A stretch of 32,745 nucleotides of DNA from Mesorhizobium sp. M00.F.Ca.ET.216.01.1.1 (GTDB taxonomy: Bacteria; Pseudomonadota; Alphaproteobacteria; Rhizobiales; Rhizobiaceae). The notes under the pieces were generated by a model that was not told where the DNA came from, did not search any database, and saw nothing but the letters and a program-made list of their open reading frames with translations. Positions 16,836 through 25,456 of the stretch are shown piece after piece (position 1 is the first letter of the stretch; every line of letters begins with the position of its first letter). The DNA is taken from NCBI RefSeq assembly GCF_004010325.2, contig NZ_SADR02000012.1, forward strand, positions 179,364-212,108, written 5' to 3'. Made by a program: the position numbers and the translations under genes.

Positions 16836-18431
16836 ATGGTGACCGCAACCCTGACTGCAGGATCGGTGCCGGCGGCGCCGGCGAAGCCGGTCGACCACAT
16901 CGAGCCGCGTCGCATCATTGCCTTCCTGGCGATGGTGTTCGGCATGTTCATGGCGATTCTCGACATCCAGATCGTCTCGGCCTCGCTGGCCGAGATCCAG
17001 GCCGGCCTCAGCGCCAGCTCCGACGAGATCCCGTGGGTGCAGACCGCCTACCTGATTGCCGAGGTGGTCATGATCCCGCTGTCCGGCTTCCTCAGCCGGA
17101 TGCTGTCGACCCGCGTGCTGTTCGCCGTTTCGGCGGCAGGCTTCACCGCGGCCAGCGCGCTGGCGGCGACCGCCACCAACATCGACCAGATGATCGTCTA
17201 CCGCGCCATTCAGGGGTTCATCGGCGGCGGCATGATCCCGAGCGTCTTTGCTGCCGCCTTTACCATCTTCCCGCCGTCGCGCCGCGCCATCGTCTCGCCG
17301 ATGATCGGCCTGGTGGCGACGCTGGCGCCGACCATCGGCCCGACCGTCGGCGGCTATATCAGCCATGCCATGTCGTGGCACTGGCTGTTCCTGGTCAATG
17401 TCGTGCCCGGCATTCTGGTGACGGCAGCGACCTGGTCGCTGATCGACTTCGACAAGCCCAATCTCGCTTTGTTCCGCAAGTTCGATTGGTGGGGCCTTGC
17501 CGGCATGGCAGCCTTTCTCGGCTCGCTGGAATATGTGCTCGAGGAAGGCCCGAACAACGACTGGCTTCAGGACCAGGCCGTGTTCATCTGCGCCATCCTG
17601 ATGACGGCCGGCGCGGTGCTGTTCTTCTGGCGCGTGTTCACTGCCGAGGAACCGATCGTCGACCTGAGGGCCTTCAGCAACGTCAACTTCGCCTTCGGTT
17701 CGCTGTTCTCCTTCGTCATCGGCATCGGCCTCTACGGCCTGACCTATCTCTATCCGGTGTTCCTCGGACGCATCCGCGGCTACGATTCGATGATGATCGG
17801 CGAGGCGTTGTTCGTCAGCGGTCTGGCGATGTTCTTCACCGCGCCCATTTCCGGCATCCTGTCGCGCAAGATGGACCCGCGCCTGATGATGATGATCGGC
17901 TTTTTCGGTTTCGCCGCCGGTACCTTGCGTATGACCTATCTGACCGCCGACTGGGATTTCTGGGAGTTGCTGGTGCCGCAGATCCTGCGTGGCTCCTCGA
18001 TGATGCTGTGCATGGTGCCGATCAACAACATCGCGCTCGGGACGCTGCCGCCGGAGCGGTTGAAGAACGCCTCCGGCCTGTTCAACCTGACCCGCAATCT
18101 CGGCGGCGCGGTCGGCCTTGCCGTCATCAACACCGTGCTGATCGATCGCAATGCCTTCCACTACGCCAGGCTGGCCGAGCACGTTGAATGGGGCAGTGCC
18201 GAGGCACAGAGCAAGCTGCAGAACATGACGCTCGACTTCCAGCAGAATGCTGATCTTGACGCTTCGAAAGCTGCGATCTCCAAGCTGTCGGGAATGGTCC
18301 ACCAGCAGGCGGCGCTGCTGTCGTTCATGGATGTTTTCTATCTGCTGACGGCGCTGTTCGCCACACTGGCGATCTTCACCCTGGTCATCCGCAAGCCGGC
18401 AGAGCCGGCCGGCGCGGGCGGCCGACACTGA
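16836..18431 (+). CDS. EmrB/QacA-type DHA2 MFS multidrug transporter
   Basis: The 531-residue, 14-TM proton-driven exporter shows the motifs IRIIAFLAMVFGMFMAILD-like TM1 with D-I-Q-I-V (the DHA2 acidic TM1 motif), WVQTAYLIAEVVMIPLSGFL, motif C in TM5 (APTIGPTVGGYI) and FFTAPISGILSRKMDPR. It is preceded by GGAG 7 bases before the ATG. Together with the upstream adaptor it forms a tripartite EmrAB-like pump for hydrophobic or amphipathic toxic compounds; the specific substrate is not readable. The gene ends convergently with msrB, with a hairpin at 18463-18482 between them. Confidence 0.94.
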   Translation: MVTATLTAGSVPAAPAKPVDHIEPRRIIAFLAMVFGMFMAILDIQIVSASLAEIQAGLSASSDEIPWVQTAYLIAEVVMIPLSGFLSRMLSTRVLFAVSAAGFTAASALAATATNIDQMIVYRAIQGFIGGGMIPSVFAAAFTIFPPSRRAIVSPMIGLVATLAPTIGPTVGGYISHAMSWHWLFLVNVVPGILVTAATWSLIDFDKPNLALFRKFDWWGLAGMAAFLGSLEYVLEEGPNNDWLQDQAVFICAILMTAGAVLFFWRVFTAEEPIVDLRAFSNVNFAFGSLFSFVIGIGLYGLTYLYPVFLGRIRGYDSMMIGEALFVSGLAMFFTAPISGILSRKMDPRLMMMIGFFGFAAGTLRMTYLTADWDFWELLVPQILRGSSMMLCMVPINNIALGTLPPERLKNASGLFNLTRNLGGAVGLAVINTVLIDRNAFHYARLAEHVEWGSAEAQSKLQNMTLDFQQNADLDASKAAISKLSGMVHQQAALLSFMDVFYLLTALFATLAIFTLVIRKPAEPAGAGGRH

Positions 18432-18462
18432 TCGCGCAAATCAAAGCGCCATAGCGTCTTCT

Positions 18463-18482
18463 GCGCGTCCAAAAGGACGCGC
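18463..18482. terminator. hairpin between convergent MFS and msrB genes
   Basis: A perfect 8-bp G+C-rich stem, gcgcgtcc/ggacgcgc, with an AAAA tetraloop lies between the two stop codons. There is no U-tract, so termination efficiency is uncertain, but the position suits a bidirectional terminator. Confidence 0.55.
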
Positions 18483-18493
18483 GTCGCAGCAGA

Positions 18494-18997
18494 TCAGGCC
18501 GTGGCCGGCTTGAAGGTCAGTGCCACGCCGTTAATGCAGTGGCGCAAGCCGGTCGGCGGCGGACCATCGTCGAAGACATGACCGAGATGGCCGCCGCAAC
18601 GGCGGCAATGGACCTCGGTGCGGGTCATGCCCAAGGAGCGGTCGACGGTCTTGCCGACGGCGTTGTGAATCTCCTGCCAGAAGCTCGGCCAGCCGGTGCC
18701 GGAATCGAACTTCGTCTCGGACGAATAGACCGGCAGGTCGCAGCCGGCGCAGTGGAAAATGCCCTTGCGGTGTTCGTTGAGCAGGGGACTGGTGCCAGGA
18801 TATTCGGTGCCTTGCTTGCGCAGCACATTGAAAGCCGCGTCGGACAGGATGGTGTGCCACTCGGCCTCGGTCTTGGTAATTTCGAAGGTTTCCGCTGCCC
18901 GCGCGTCGGGCGCTCCACCCAGGCGCAACATCGCTGCCGTGCCGGCCGACAATGTTGCGACCGCGGCGCCGCTCAAAAGAAAATCGCGACGGTTCAT
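18494..18997 (-). CDS. msrB: Tat-exported peptide-methionine (R)-S-oxide reductase MsrB
   Basis: The 167-residue protein starts at ATG 18997, where AGGAGG sits 7 bases upstream; the longer in-frame starts place the ribosome-binding site too close or inside the ORF. The N-terminus MNRRDFLLSGAAVATL is a twin-arginine signal, cleaved near DARA/A. The MsrB domain shows the zinc-binding pairs CAGC and CRRC, the substrate motif SGTGWPSFW, HLGHVFDDGP and the catalytic Cys in RHCINGVAL. It reduces methionine-R-sulfoxide in proteins, here outside the cytoplasm. It lies downstream of and in the same orientation as the fasciclin, anti-sigma and sigma genes, suggesting an envelope-protection role. Confidence 0.94.
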   Translation of the reverse strand: MNRRDFLLSGAAVATLSAGTAAMLRLGGAPDARAAETFEITKTEAEWHTILSDAAFNVLRKQGTEYPGTSPLLNEHRKGIFHCAGCDLPVYSSETKFDSGTGWPSFWQEIHNAVGKTVDRSLGMTRTEVHCRRCGGHLGHVFDDGPPPTGLRHCINGVALTFKPATA

Positions 18998-19088
18998 CAC
19001 CATTCCTCCTGTCATTCTTGCTAAATTCGACCGTCACAGGGAAATCAAAAGCCGGTGACGCCCTTGGACTGAACCTAGACTAAACGGG

Positions 19089-19131
19089 CACTCCGCACCG
19101 GCTCCCACGCCTGGAGCGGAGGTGCGGAGTG
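19089..19131 (-). terminator. long imperfect hairpin downstream of the fasciclin gene
   Basis: Stem cactccgcacc/ggtgcggagtg (11 bp, 19089-19099 with 19121-19131), then an inner stem gctcc/ggagc with a 7-base loop. It lies between the fasciclin stop and msrB on the minus strand. Only a short T-run follows (CCCGTTTAG), so it may be an attenuating or transcript-end hairpin. Confidence 0.5.
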
Positions 19132-19218
19132 TACGCTTGCCGATTGCGCGGGTCACGGGAGCGGGACGCCGCGCAATCGAAGGGTACGGCCATATCTTCG
19201 CTGGCCGCGAGCCCTTTG

Positions 19219-19776
19219 TTACATCTTCGGCAGGAGAACCTTGTCGACGACGTGGATGACGCCGTTGGACTGCTCGACATCGGCGATCGTCACCTTGGCG
19301 AGGTTGCCGTTCTCGTCGGTCACGGTGACCTTGCCGCCTTTGGCCTTGAGCGACAGTTCGCAGCCGCCGACGGTCTTGACCTTGTGCGTGCCACCGTCAG
19401 CCTTGGCCATCTTCGCGACGTCCGCCGCCAGCGCCTTGGCGTCGATGACATGGCAGGTCAGGATCTTGACCAGCTTGTCCTTGTTCTCGGGCTTGAGCAG
19501 CGTCTCGACGGTGCCCGCCGGAAGCGCTGCAAAGGCCTCGTTGGTCGGCGCGAACACGGTGAAGGGGCCGGCGCTCTGCAGCGTCTCGACCAGGCCGCCG
19601 GCCTTGACGGCGGCGACCAGCGTCGTGTGGTCCTTCGAGTTGACGGCGTTCTCGACGATGTTCTTGGTGGCATACATGGCGGCGCCGCCGACCATTGGAT
19701 TTTGGGCATAGGCGGCGGTGGCGAGCGCGGAAATGGCGACCGTACCGGCAAGCAAAAGGGTGGCGAATTTACGCAT
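19219..19776 (-). CDS. secreted fasciclin (FAS1)-domain protein
   Basis: The 185-residue protein has a signal peptide (MRKFATLLLAGTVAISALATAAYA/Q) and one FAS1 domain. The first conserved block is HTTLVAAVKAGGLVETLQSAGPFTVFAPTNEAF (the H1 region), and the second block is GVIHVVDKVLLP (H2), with the intervening ILTCHVIDAKAL. FAS1 domains mediate protein or carbohydrate adhesion. AGGAG lies 9 bases before the ATG. The gene is downstream of and in the same direction as the anti-sigma/sigma pair, after a 221-bp gap that includes the small dyad ttccca-tcct-tgggaa (19802-19817). It is probably a target of that sigma factor. Confidence 0.93.
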   Translation of the reverse strand: MRKFATLLLAGTVAISALATAAYAQNPMVGGAAMYATKNIVENAVNSKDHTTLVAAVKAGGLVETLQSAGPFTVFAPTNEAFAALPAGTVETLLKPENKDKLVKILTCHVIDAKALAADVAKMAKADGGTHKVKTVGGCELSLKAKGGKVTVTDENGNLAKVTIADVEQSNGVIHVVDKVLLPKM

Positions 19777-19997
19777 GATATTCAGCTCCTGAGGTTATCG
19801 TTTCCCATCCTTGGGAACGAAGAGAGATACGGAGCTGGAGTGCGTGAGTTTCGGTGCGCCCAAGAAAATTTTATGTTATCGAAAGTTTTTCCAATCCGAG
19901 GTATGCTCTGGCTGATATCGTCCGAGAACCATATCGCGTCGGCAGATAGTTTTTGAAATCTTCTTGTAGGGAGGAGGAGCGAGGTTCCGAGAGCCGA

Positions 19998-20708
19998 TCA
20001 GATGCTCTTCAGATCGCCCACGGCGACGACCGGTCCGGTCGGCTGGCCGGTCGGCGAGCCGCCGGCTGGCTCCAGGCTGACCGCGAGCACGGCGCCTTGC
20101 GCAAGCTTTTGCTGCATGGCCGGCGAAATGGTCATGTGCGCGGTCTGACCGTCGGGGATGACGCCGATCGAGACCGGCGGGTTCTTGCCTTCGATCATCC
20201 ACAATTCGAAGTCCTTGCCGGCGGCACGCTCGCCGGAGACATGAGACAGGCCGACATCGCGATGGGCGGTATCGTAGACGACGAGGTATTTGACATCGCT
20301 GCCATCGGCAGCCAGCGAGGCAACAAGCCGCGGCTGTTCGACCGGCGGATTGACGTAAGGCACGGCAATGTAGATCGCCAGCGCCGCGACCGCCGCCGCG
20401 GCAAGGCCGCGCCAGAAGGGAAGGCTCGACCAGAGGCCGGCGCGGGGCTGCGTGGTTGCGGTGGATGCGAACAGCCGGCGATCGATTGCCGGCTTGACCG
20501 TGGCCGGCGGCGCTATCTCCGGATAGGCGGCAGCCATCGGCGACAGGTACAGCTCCCAGGCCTCGACGAGACGGGCGAAGCCGGTTTCCGCATCGATGCG
20601 CCGGGATACGATCTGGCGTTCGTCCGCTGCCAGCACGCCAAGAACATATTCGGCTGCAAGCAGATCGTCGCCGCCACGTTCCGGTCCGTTGTCCTCAGCC
20701 AGCGTCAT
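19998..20708 (-). CDS. membrane anti-sigma factor, RskA type
   Basis: A protein of about 236 residues. The N-terminal cytoplasmic part (LLAAEYVLGVLAADERQIVSRRI) is typical of RskA/ChrR-like anti-sigma domains that hold an ECF sigma factor. One membrane segment follows (about residues 107-125, LAAAAVAALAIYIAVPYV). The periplasmic C-terminal domain (LVVYDTAHRDVGLSHVSG, DFELWMIEGKNPPVSIGVI) is the anti-sigma-K domain. ATG 20708 overlaps the sigma stop as ATGA, indicating coupling; an ATG at 20720 would add four residues. Release of the sigma factor, probably by regulated proteolysis or a redox cue, is inferred from the family. Confidence 0.9.
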   Translation of the reverse strand: MTLAEDNGPERGGDDLLAAEYVLGVLAADERQIVSRRIDAETGFARLVEAWELYLSPMAAAYPEIAPPATVKPAIDRRLFASTATTQPRAGLWSSLPFWRGLAAAAVAALAIYIAVPYVNPPVEQPRLVASLAADGSDVKYLVVYDTAHRDVGLSHVSGERAAGKDFELWMIEGKNPPVSIGVIPDGQTAHMTISPAMQQKLAQGAVLAVSLEPAGGSPTGQPTGPVVAVGDLKSI

Positions 20709-21244
20709 CTTTCCAGACATTCCCTGAGTTTCAGCAGGCTGCGCCGCAGCCAGGTCCGCATCGTGTTCAACGGCACGCCATGGCGTTCCGCCAGTTCGGC
20801 ATAGCTTTCGCCGTTGAGATAGGCGCCGCGGACGGCCGCCGCCCGATCCTTTTCCAATTCATCGAGACAATGATAAATACGTTCGGCTTCACCACCCGCC
20901 ACAACCATTGCCTCCGGCCCCGGCGCCGGATCGGCCACGTCGAGCGCGTCATCGATATTGGCGGCAGGCTTGCGTCGCGCCCTGATGCGATCGATCGCAT
21001 GATTGCGCGCGATGGCCACCAGCCAGGAGATCGGGCTTAGATCCGAGACTGCGAAACGGTCCGCCTTCGTCCAAATCTTGACGAAGACCTCCTGAAGCGC
21101 CTCTTCTGCATCTCCCCGGTCCTTCAATACACGAAGGCAGACGCCGAAAAGTTTCGCGCTGGTCTGCCGGTAGAGCAGATCGAAAGCAGCCCGGTCCTTC
21201 ATTGAAGTCCGGACGATCAGCTTGCTGATGTCCCCCGGCGTCAT
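20705..21244 (-). CDS. ECF sigma factor, SigK-like
   Basis: The 179-residue sigma-70 family protein has region 2 (about 15-85: AFDLLYRQTSAKLFGVCLRVL, DAEEALQEVFVKIW, ISWLVAIARNHAIDRIRARRK) and region 4 with a helix-turn-helix (about 120-175: YLNGESYAELAERHGVPLNTMRTWLRRSL). It is of the small alphaproteobacterial ECF type paired with RskA-like anti-sigma factors. No obvious ribosome-binding site precedes ATG 21244. The gene overlaps the anti-sigma start by 4 bases and is divergent from the amidase gene. It probably controls its own operon and the downstream fasciclin/msrB genes. Confidence 0.94.
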   Translation of the reverse strand: MTPGDISKLIVRTSMKDRAAFDLLYRQTSAKLFGVCLRVLKDRGDAEEALQEVFVKIWTKADRFAVSDLSPISWLVAIARNHAIDRIRARRKPAANIDDALDVADPAPGPEAMVVAGGEAERIYHCLDELEKDRAAAVRGAYLNGESYAELAERHGVPLNTMRTWLRRSLLKLRECLER

Positions 21245-21392
21245 CGCGTCAAATTAGGCGATCGCGATATATTTGCAACGGCGGAAAAACCATTGTCCAC
21301 CTGAACCCTGTTGTGCCCTTGCCGGTAGTTCATACGTCGATTGCCAAGGAAGTCGCCTGTCGCTAGCCTCGGCGAAGCGGGGGAAAACGGCA

Positions 21393-22889
21393 ATGTCGGT
21401 TGAACGGATCCTGTGGGAGCATGACGCAACCGGCCTGGCTGGCCTGGTACACAAGGGAGAGATTTCGCCGCAGGACCTTGTCGATGCGGCGATCGCGCGG
21501 GCCGAGGCAACCCGCTCCGATATCAACGCTATCGCCGAGCCGCTCTATGACGCGGCGCGGACGCGTGCAAAGACCGTCGACCGCAAGCTGCCGCTTGCCG
21601 GCGTGCCGTTTGCGCTGAAGGATCTCGGCATCGCCATGAAGGGCGTGCCGACGCATGGCGGCAGCCGCATTCCGGCTTTCACGGCCGATTTCAATTCGGT
21701 GATGACCGAGCGCTACCTCGCCGCCGGCCTCATTCCGATCGCTACCAGCACCTCACCCGAACATGGGTTGAGGCTGATGACCGAGTCGGCCGCCTTCGGC
21801 ATCACCCGCAATCCGTGGAACACGGCGCACACCACGGGTGGCTCGTCAGGGGGGTCTGCGGCTTTGGTCGCTGCCGGCGTCGTACCGGTGGCGCACGCCT
21901 CGGACGGCGGCGGCTCGATCAGGGTGCCGTCGGCCTGCACCGGACTGGTCGGCCTGAAGACCTCGCGCGGCCGCGTGCCGCTGACGCCGCTGATCACCGA
22001 GAGCTGGTACGGCATGGTCGTCGACCACGCAGTCGCGCGCTCGGTGCGGGACTCGGCCTTGCTGCTCGACCTCAGCCACGGCCCGGATCCGCTGTCGCCC
22101 TACGCCGCGCCGCCGCCGAAAGGCAGCTTCGCTGCCGCCGCCGGACGCGACCCGGGCAAGCTCAAGCTCGCCGTCTACCGGAAATCGCCGCTCGGCCTGC
22201 CGATATCGGCCGAAACGCTCGCAGCGCTGGACACGGCCGTGGCCTTGGCGCGCGAAGGCGGCCACAGCGTCGAGGAGATCGACATGCCCTATATCGGGCG
22301 CGATTTCATGGTCGATTTCTGCAAGACTGTCGCCGGTGCAGTGGCCGGCACGATAAGCGCCGAAGCGCTGCGCGTCGGCCGCTCCATCTCCGGCGACATC
22401 GAGCGCGCCACGCGGGTGATGAGCCGCTTCGGCGAAATCGTCTCGGCCGGCGACGTCTATGCCGGCCTGCAGCGGCTGCACGCCACGTCGCGCCAGCTGA
22501 TCGCGGAGACCGCGCAATACGACGCCGTGCTGATGCCTGTTATCGCCCATCCGCCACTCGCCTGCGGCGCCATGGACCCGAAAGGGGTAGACGAATTCAT
22601 CGAAGACATGCTCGACAGGCTGCATTTGACCCGCCTGCTGAGACTCAAGCCGCTATTCGGGCAGTTGATGGACAAGAGCCTGTGGTTCACCCACTGGCCG
22701 GCGATCCAGAACGTCAGCGGCCAGCCGTCGATCTCGCTGCCCGTTTATGTCACAGATGCCGGCCTGCCGCTCGGCATCCAGGCCGCCGGCCGGCCCGGTG
22801 ACGAGGAAACCTTGCTGTCCTTCGCCGCGCAGATGGAGAAGATTTCCGGATGGCTGAAGCGGCGGGCGCCCCTGCAAATACCGGCATGA
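21393..22889 (+). CDS. amidase-signature-family amidohydrolase
   Basis: The 498-residue enzyme starts at ATG 21393, behind a G-rich ribosome-binding site (21378-21385); an earlier in-frame ATG at 21273 would add 40 residues of intergenic sequence. The catalytic triad of the amidase signature is visible: Lys76 in VPFALKDLG, cis-Ser151 in GGSSGGS, and nucleophile Ser175 in DGGGSIR, with the 75- and 24-residue spacings known from FAAH. No GatA-type partners (gatB/gatC) are adjacent, and the C-terminal part is not GatA-like, so it is a stand-alone amide/nitrile-pathway or cyclic-amide hydrolase of unknown substrate. The stop codon lies inside a 17-bp tandem duplication. Confidence 0.9.
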   Translation: MSVERILWEHDATGLAGLVHKGEISPQDLVDAAIARAEATRSDINAIAEPLYDAARTRAKTVDRKLPLAGVPFALKDLGIAMKGVPTHGGSRIPAFTADFNSVMTERYLAAGLIPIATSTSPEHGLRLMTESAAFGITRNPWNTAHTTGGSSGGSAALVAAGVVPVAHASDGGGSIRVPSACTGLVGLKTSRGRVPLTPLITESWYGMVVDHAVARSVRDSALLLDLSHGPDPLSPYAAPPPKGSFAAAAGRDPGKLKLAVYRKSPLGLPISAETLAALDTAVALAREGGHSVEEIDMPYIGRDFMVDFCKTVAGAVAGTISAEALRVGRSISGDIERATRVMSRFGEIVSAGDVYAGLQRLHATSRQLIAETAQYDAVLMPVIAHPPLACGAMDPKGVDEFIEDMLDRLHLTRLLRLKPLFGQLMDKSLWFTHWPAIQNVSGQPSISLPVYVTDAGLPLGIQAAGRPGDEETLLSFAAQMEKISGWLKRRAPLQIPA

Positions 22890-22907
22890 AGCAAATACCG
22901 GCATGAA
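22874..22907. repeat. 17-bp perfect tandem duplication over the amidase stop codon
   Basis: gcaaataccggcatgaa occurs twice head-to-tail (22874-22890 and 22891-22907). The first copy encodes the last residues and the TGA stop of the amidase (22887-22889); the second is downstream, so the protein is unaffected. It looks like a replication-slippage event. Confidence 0.9.
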
Positions 22908-23006
22908 GAGAGGCCGATTTCAACTGATGTGACAGCAAAGCCGTTTGCGGCCTGCTCCAATTCCCGCTAAGACGCCGCCGTTCATGCCAAGCTGGGAACC
23001 ACGCCG

Positions 23007-23903
23007 ATGACGACGGACGTCGCCGCCACCGCCGAAATGCAGGCCGCACTGCTTTCGAGGGCGCTGCCCTATATGCAGCGCTACGAGAACAAGACGGTGG
23101 TGGTGAAATATGGCGGCCACGCCATGGGCGACAATGCGCTCGGCAAGGCCTTCGCCCGCGATATCGCACTGCTCAAGCAGTCGGGCGTCAACCCGATCGT
23201 CGTCCATGGCGGCGGACCGCAGATCGGCGCGATGCTGGCCAAGATGGGCATCGAATCGAAATTCGAGGGCGGCCTGCGCGTCACCGACCAGAAGACCGTC
23301 GAGATCGTCGAGATGGTGCTGGCCGGCTCGATCAACAAGGAGATCGTGGCGCTGATCAATGCCGAGGGCGAGTGGGCGATCGGCCTGTGCGGCAAGGACG
23401 GCAACATGGTGTTTGCCGAAAAGGCGCGCAAGACCATGATCGACCCCGACTCCAACATCGAGCGGGTGCTCGATCTCGGCTTCGTCGGCGAGCCCGTCGA
23501 GGTCGACCGCACACTGCTCGACCTTCTGGCGCGGTCCGAAATGATCCCGGTGCTGGCGCCGGTGGCGCCCGGCCGCGACGGCCATACCTACAACATCAAC
23601 GCCGACACCTTTGCCGGCGCCATTGCAGGCGCCTGCCAGGCGACGCGGCTGCTGTTCCTGACCGACGTGCCCGGCGTGCTCGACAAGGACAAGAAGCTCA
23701 TCGACGAGCTGACCGTCGCCGAGGCCAAGGCGCTGATCAAGGACGGCACGGTGTCGGGCGGCATGATCCCCAAGGTCGAGACCTGCATCGAGGCGATCGA
23801 GCGCGGCGTCGAAGGCGTCGTCATCCTCAACGGGAAGACGCCGCATTCGGTGCTGCTCGAACTGTTTACCGAACACGGCGCCGGCACGCTGATCGTGCCG
23901 TGA
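23007..23903 (+). CDS. argB: acetylglutamate kinase
   Basis: The 298-residue amino-acid kinase phosphorylates N-acetyl-L-glutamate, the second step of arginine synthesis. Landmarks are [12 protein letters not shown] (phosphate-binding start), [11 protein letters not shown], the substrate region [19 protein letters not shown] and [15 protein letters not shown]...GGMIPKVE. The N-terminal helix of about 25 residues ([21 protein letters not shown]) is the extension that marks arginine-sensitive hexameric NAGKs, so feedback inhibition by arginine is likely. The ATG has only a weak upstream GGGAA. In related genomes argB lies directly after engB; the intervening block is therefore likely inserted. 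Confidence 0.97.
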   Translation: MTTDVAATAEMQAALLSRALPYMQRYENKTVVVKYGGHAMGDNALGKAFARDIALLKQSGVNPIVVHGGGPQIGAMLAKMGIESKFEGGLRVTDQKTVEIVEMVLAGSINKEIVALINAEGEWAIGLCGKDGNMVFAEKARKTMIDPDSNIERVLDLGFVGEPVEVDRTLLDLLARSEMIPVLAPVAPGRDGHTYNINADTFAGAIAGACQATRLLFLTDVPGVLDKDKKLIDELTVAEAKALIKDGTVSGGMIPKVETCIEAIERGVEGVVILNGKTPHSVLLELFTEHGAGTLIVP

Positions 23904-24007
23904 GCGGCAACGGCTGACTGGCTCGCCGCTCAGAAAATCCTGTCAGGCACTCAGCGAACAGTTTCCGTGCAGCTTTCAGCAGAAATGCAGATGCCGGGAA
24001 CCGCCCC

Positions 24008-24484
24008 TCATCGCCGCAGATGCCCGAGCGGCACGTGGCCCGGCCCCTTGATGTTCTGCAGCACGAGCTGCGTGTGGACGTCGCGCACGCCATCGAGCCG
24101 CATCAGCCGGTGCATGACGAAGGCGTTGAGCTCGTCGACCGACGGCACCATCACATGCAGCAGGAAATCGTAGTCGCCGGTCATCGTCCAGCATGAGGAG
24201 ACCTCGTCCATGCGCTGCACGGCGGCGATGAAGGCTTCGGGCGAACCGTCGCTGTGGGTTACGAGGCGCACCTGAATGAACACTTCGACCATCAGGCCGA
24301 CGGCGCGGCGGCTGAGCACGGCGGCAAAGCCCTTGATGATGCCGGCGCTCTGAAGAGCCTCGAAGCGCCGCGCACATGGCGTCGTCGACAGGCCAATCTC
24401 CTGAGCCAGTTCGGATACAGGCTTGCGTCCGTCACGTTGCAAGATGTCGAGCATCTTGATCTCAAAATCGTCAAACTGAGGCAC
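24008..24484 (-). CDS. Lrp/AsnC-family regulator
   Basis: About 158 residues from GTG 24484, which has GGAG seven bases upstream; another GTG at 24490 is too close to that site. The N-terminal winged HTH (FEIKMLDILQRDGRKPVSELAQEIGLS) is followed by the RAM/AsnC ligand-binding domain (VEVFIQVRL, VSSCWTMTGDYDFLLHVMV). It is divergent from the phenylalanine hydroxylase gene across a 135-bp intergenic region, the classic arrangement for an amino-acid-responsive regulator and its target. Phenylalanine or another aromatic amino acid is the inferred effector, not shown. Confidence 0.93.
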   Translation of the reverse strand: MPQFDDFEIKMLDILQRDGRKPVSELAQEIGLSTTPCARRFEALQSAGIIKGFAAVLSRRAVGLMVEVFIQVRLVTHSDGSPEAFIAAVQRMDEVSSCWTMTGDYDFLLHVMVPSVDELNAFVMHRLMRLDGVRDVHTQLVLQNIKGPGHVPLGHLRR

Positions 24485-24619
24485 TTTCACTCTCCTACAG
24501 CTTTGCTGTGGTGGCTTTTACCTCAAATCCCGTATTCGGGCCATCATGAAAGCGAATTTGCCTCACCGGATCGAGCTAGATTTTTATGATGTTAGTCGTG
24601 ATTTCCAGGGAGAACAGCC

Positions 24620-25456
24620 ATGACGATGAGCGTTGCCGATTACGCCCGCGAATGCGCGGCGCAGGGCCTTCGTGGCGACTATTCGGTCTGCCGTGCCGAT
24701 TTCACCGTGGCGCAGTGCTACAACTACACCGACGACGAGCAGGCGGTGTGGCGCACGCTTTGCGACCGCCAGACGAAGCTGACCAAAAAGCTGGCGCACC
24801 GGTCCTATCTTGACGGTGTTGCCACGCTCGGCCTGCTCGACAGGATTCCGGATTTCGGTGCAGTCAGCGAAAAGTTGCGCAAGCTTACCGGTTGGGAAAT
24901 CGTCGCCGTGCCGGGCCTCATTCCCGCACCAGCCTTTTTCGTCCATCTCGCCAGCCGCCGCTTCCCGGTGACCAACTGGCTGCGGACGAAACAGGAGCTC
25001 GATTACATCGTCGAGCCCGATATGTTCCACGACTTCTTCGGCCACGTGCCGATCCTGACGCAGCCGGTGTTTGCCGATTTCATGCAGATGTATGGCGAGA
25101 AGGCCGAGGAGCTGATTGCGCTTGGCGGCGACGAGATGATCAGCCGCTTGTACTGGTACACCGTCGAATACGGGTTGATAAAGGAAGCCGGCCAACCGCT
25201 GAAGGCTTTTGGCGCCGGCCTGATGTCGTCATTCACGGAACTTCAATTCGCGGTTGAGGGCAAGGATGCGCACCATGTCGCCTTCGACCTGGAAATGGTG
25301 ATGCGCACCAGCTACGAGATCGACAAATTCCAGCGCGCCTATTTCGTGCTGCCGTCCTTCGACGTTTTGCGCGATGCCTTCCAGAACGTCGCCGGAATGG
25401 CAGCGATCGTCGGGCGCCACAAAGGCAAGCCTGCACTCGACCCGGCGAGCCTATAG
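24620..25456 (+). CDS. phhA: phenylalanine 4-monooxygenase
   Basis: The 278-residue single-domain bacterial enzyme hydroxylates L-phenylalanine to L-tyrosine with tetrahydropterin and O2. The non-heme iron ligands are visible as His137 and His142 in HDFFGH and Glu183 in YTVEYGL, one residue offset from the Chromobacterium enzyme. Other landmarks are VPGLIPAPAFFVHLASRRFP (pterin site) and the RLYWYTVEYGL helix. No regulatory ACT domain is present, as expected in bacteria. AGGGA lies 8 bases before the ATG. No phhB (pterin dehydratase) is adjacent. It is controlled, by inference, by the divergent Lrp-type regulator. Confidence 0.96.
   Translation: MTMSVADYARECAAQGLRGDYSVCRADFTVAQCYNYTDDEQAVWRTLCDRQTKLTKKLAHRSYLDGVATLGLLDRIPDFGAVSEKLRKLTGWEIVAVPGLIPAPAFFVHLASRRFPVTNWLRTKQELDYIVEPDMFHDFFGHVPILTQPVFADFMQMYGEKAEELIALGGDEMISRLYWYTVEYGLIKEAGQPLKAFGAGLMSSFTELQFAVEGKDAHHVAFDLEMVMRTSYEIDKFQRAYFVLPSFDVLRDAFQNVAGMAAIVGRHKGKPALDPASL

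Noticed and set aside
16761..18428. Long minus-strand open frame antisense to the MFS gene
   Set aside because: Composition dominated by Arg, Gln, His and Asp with no domain; the plus-strand transporter explains the region.
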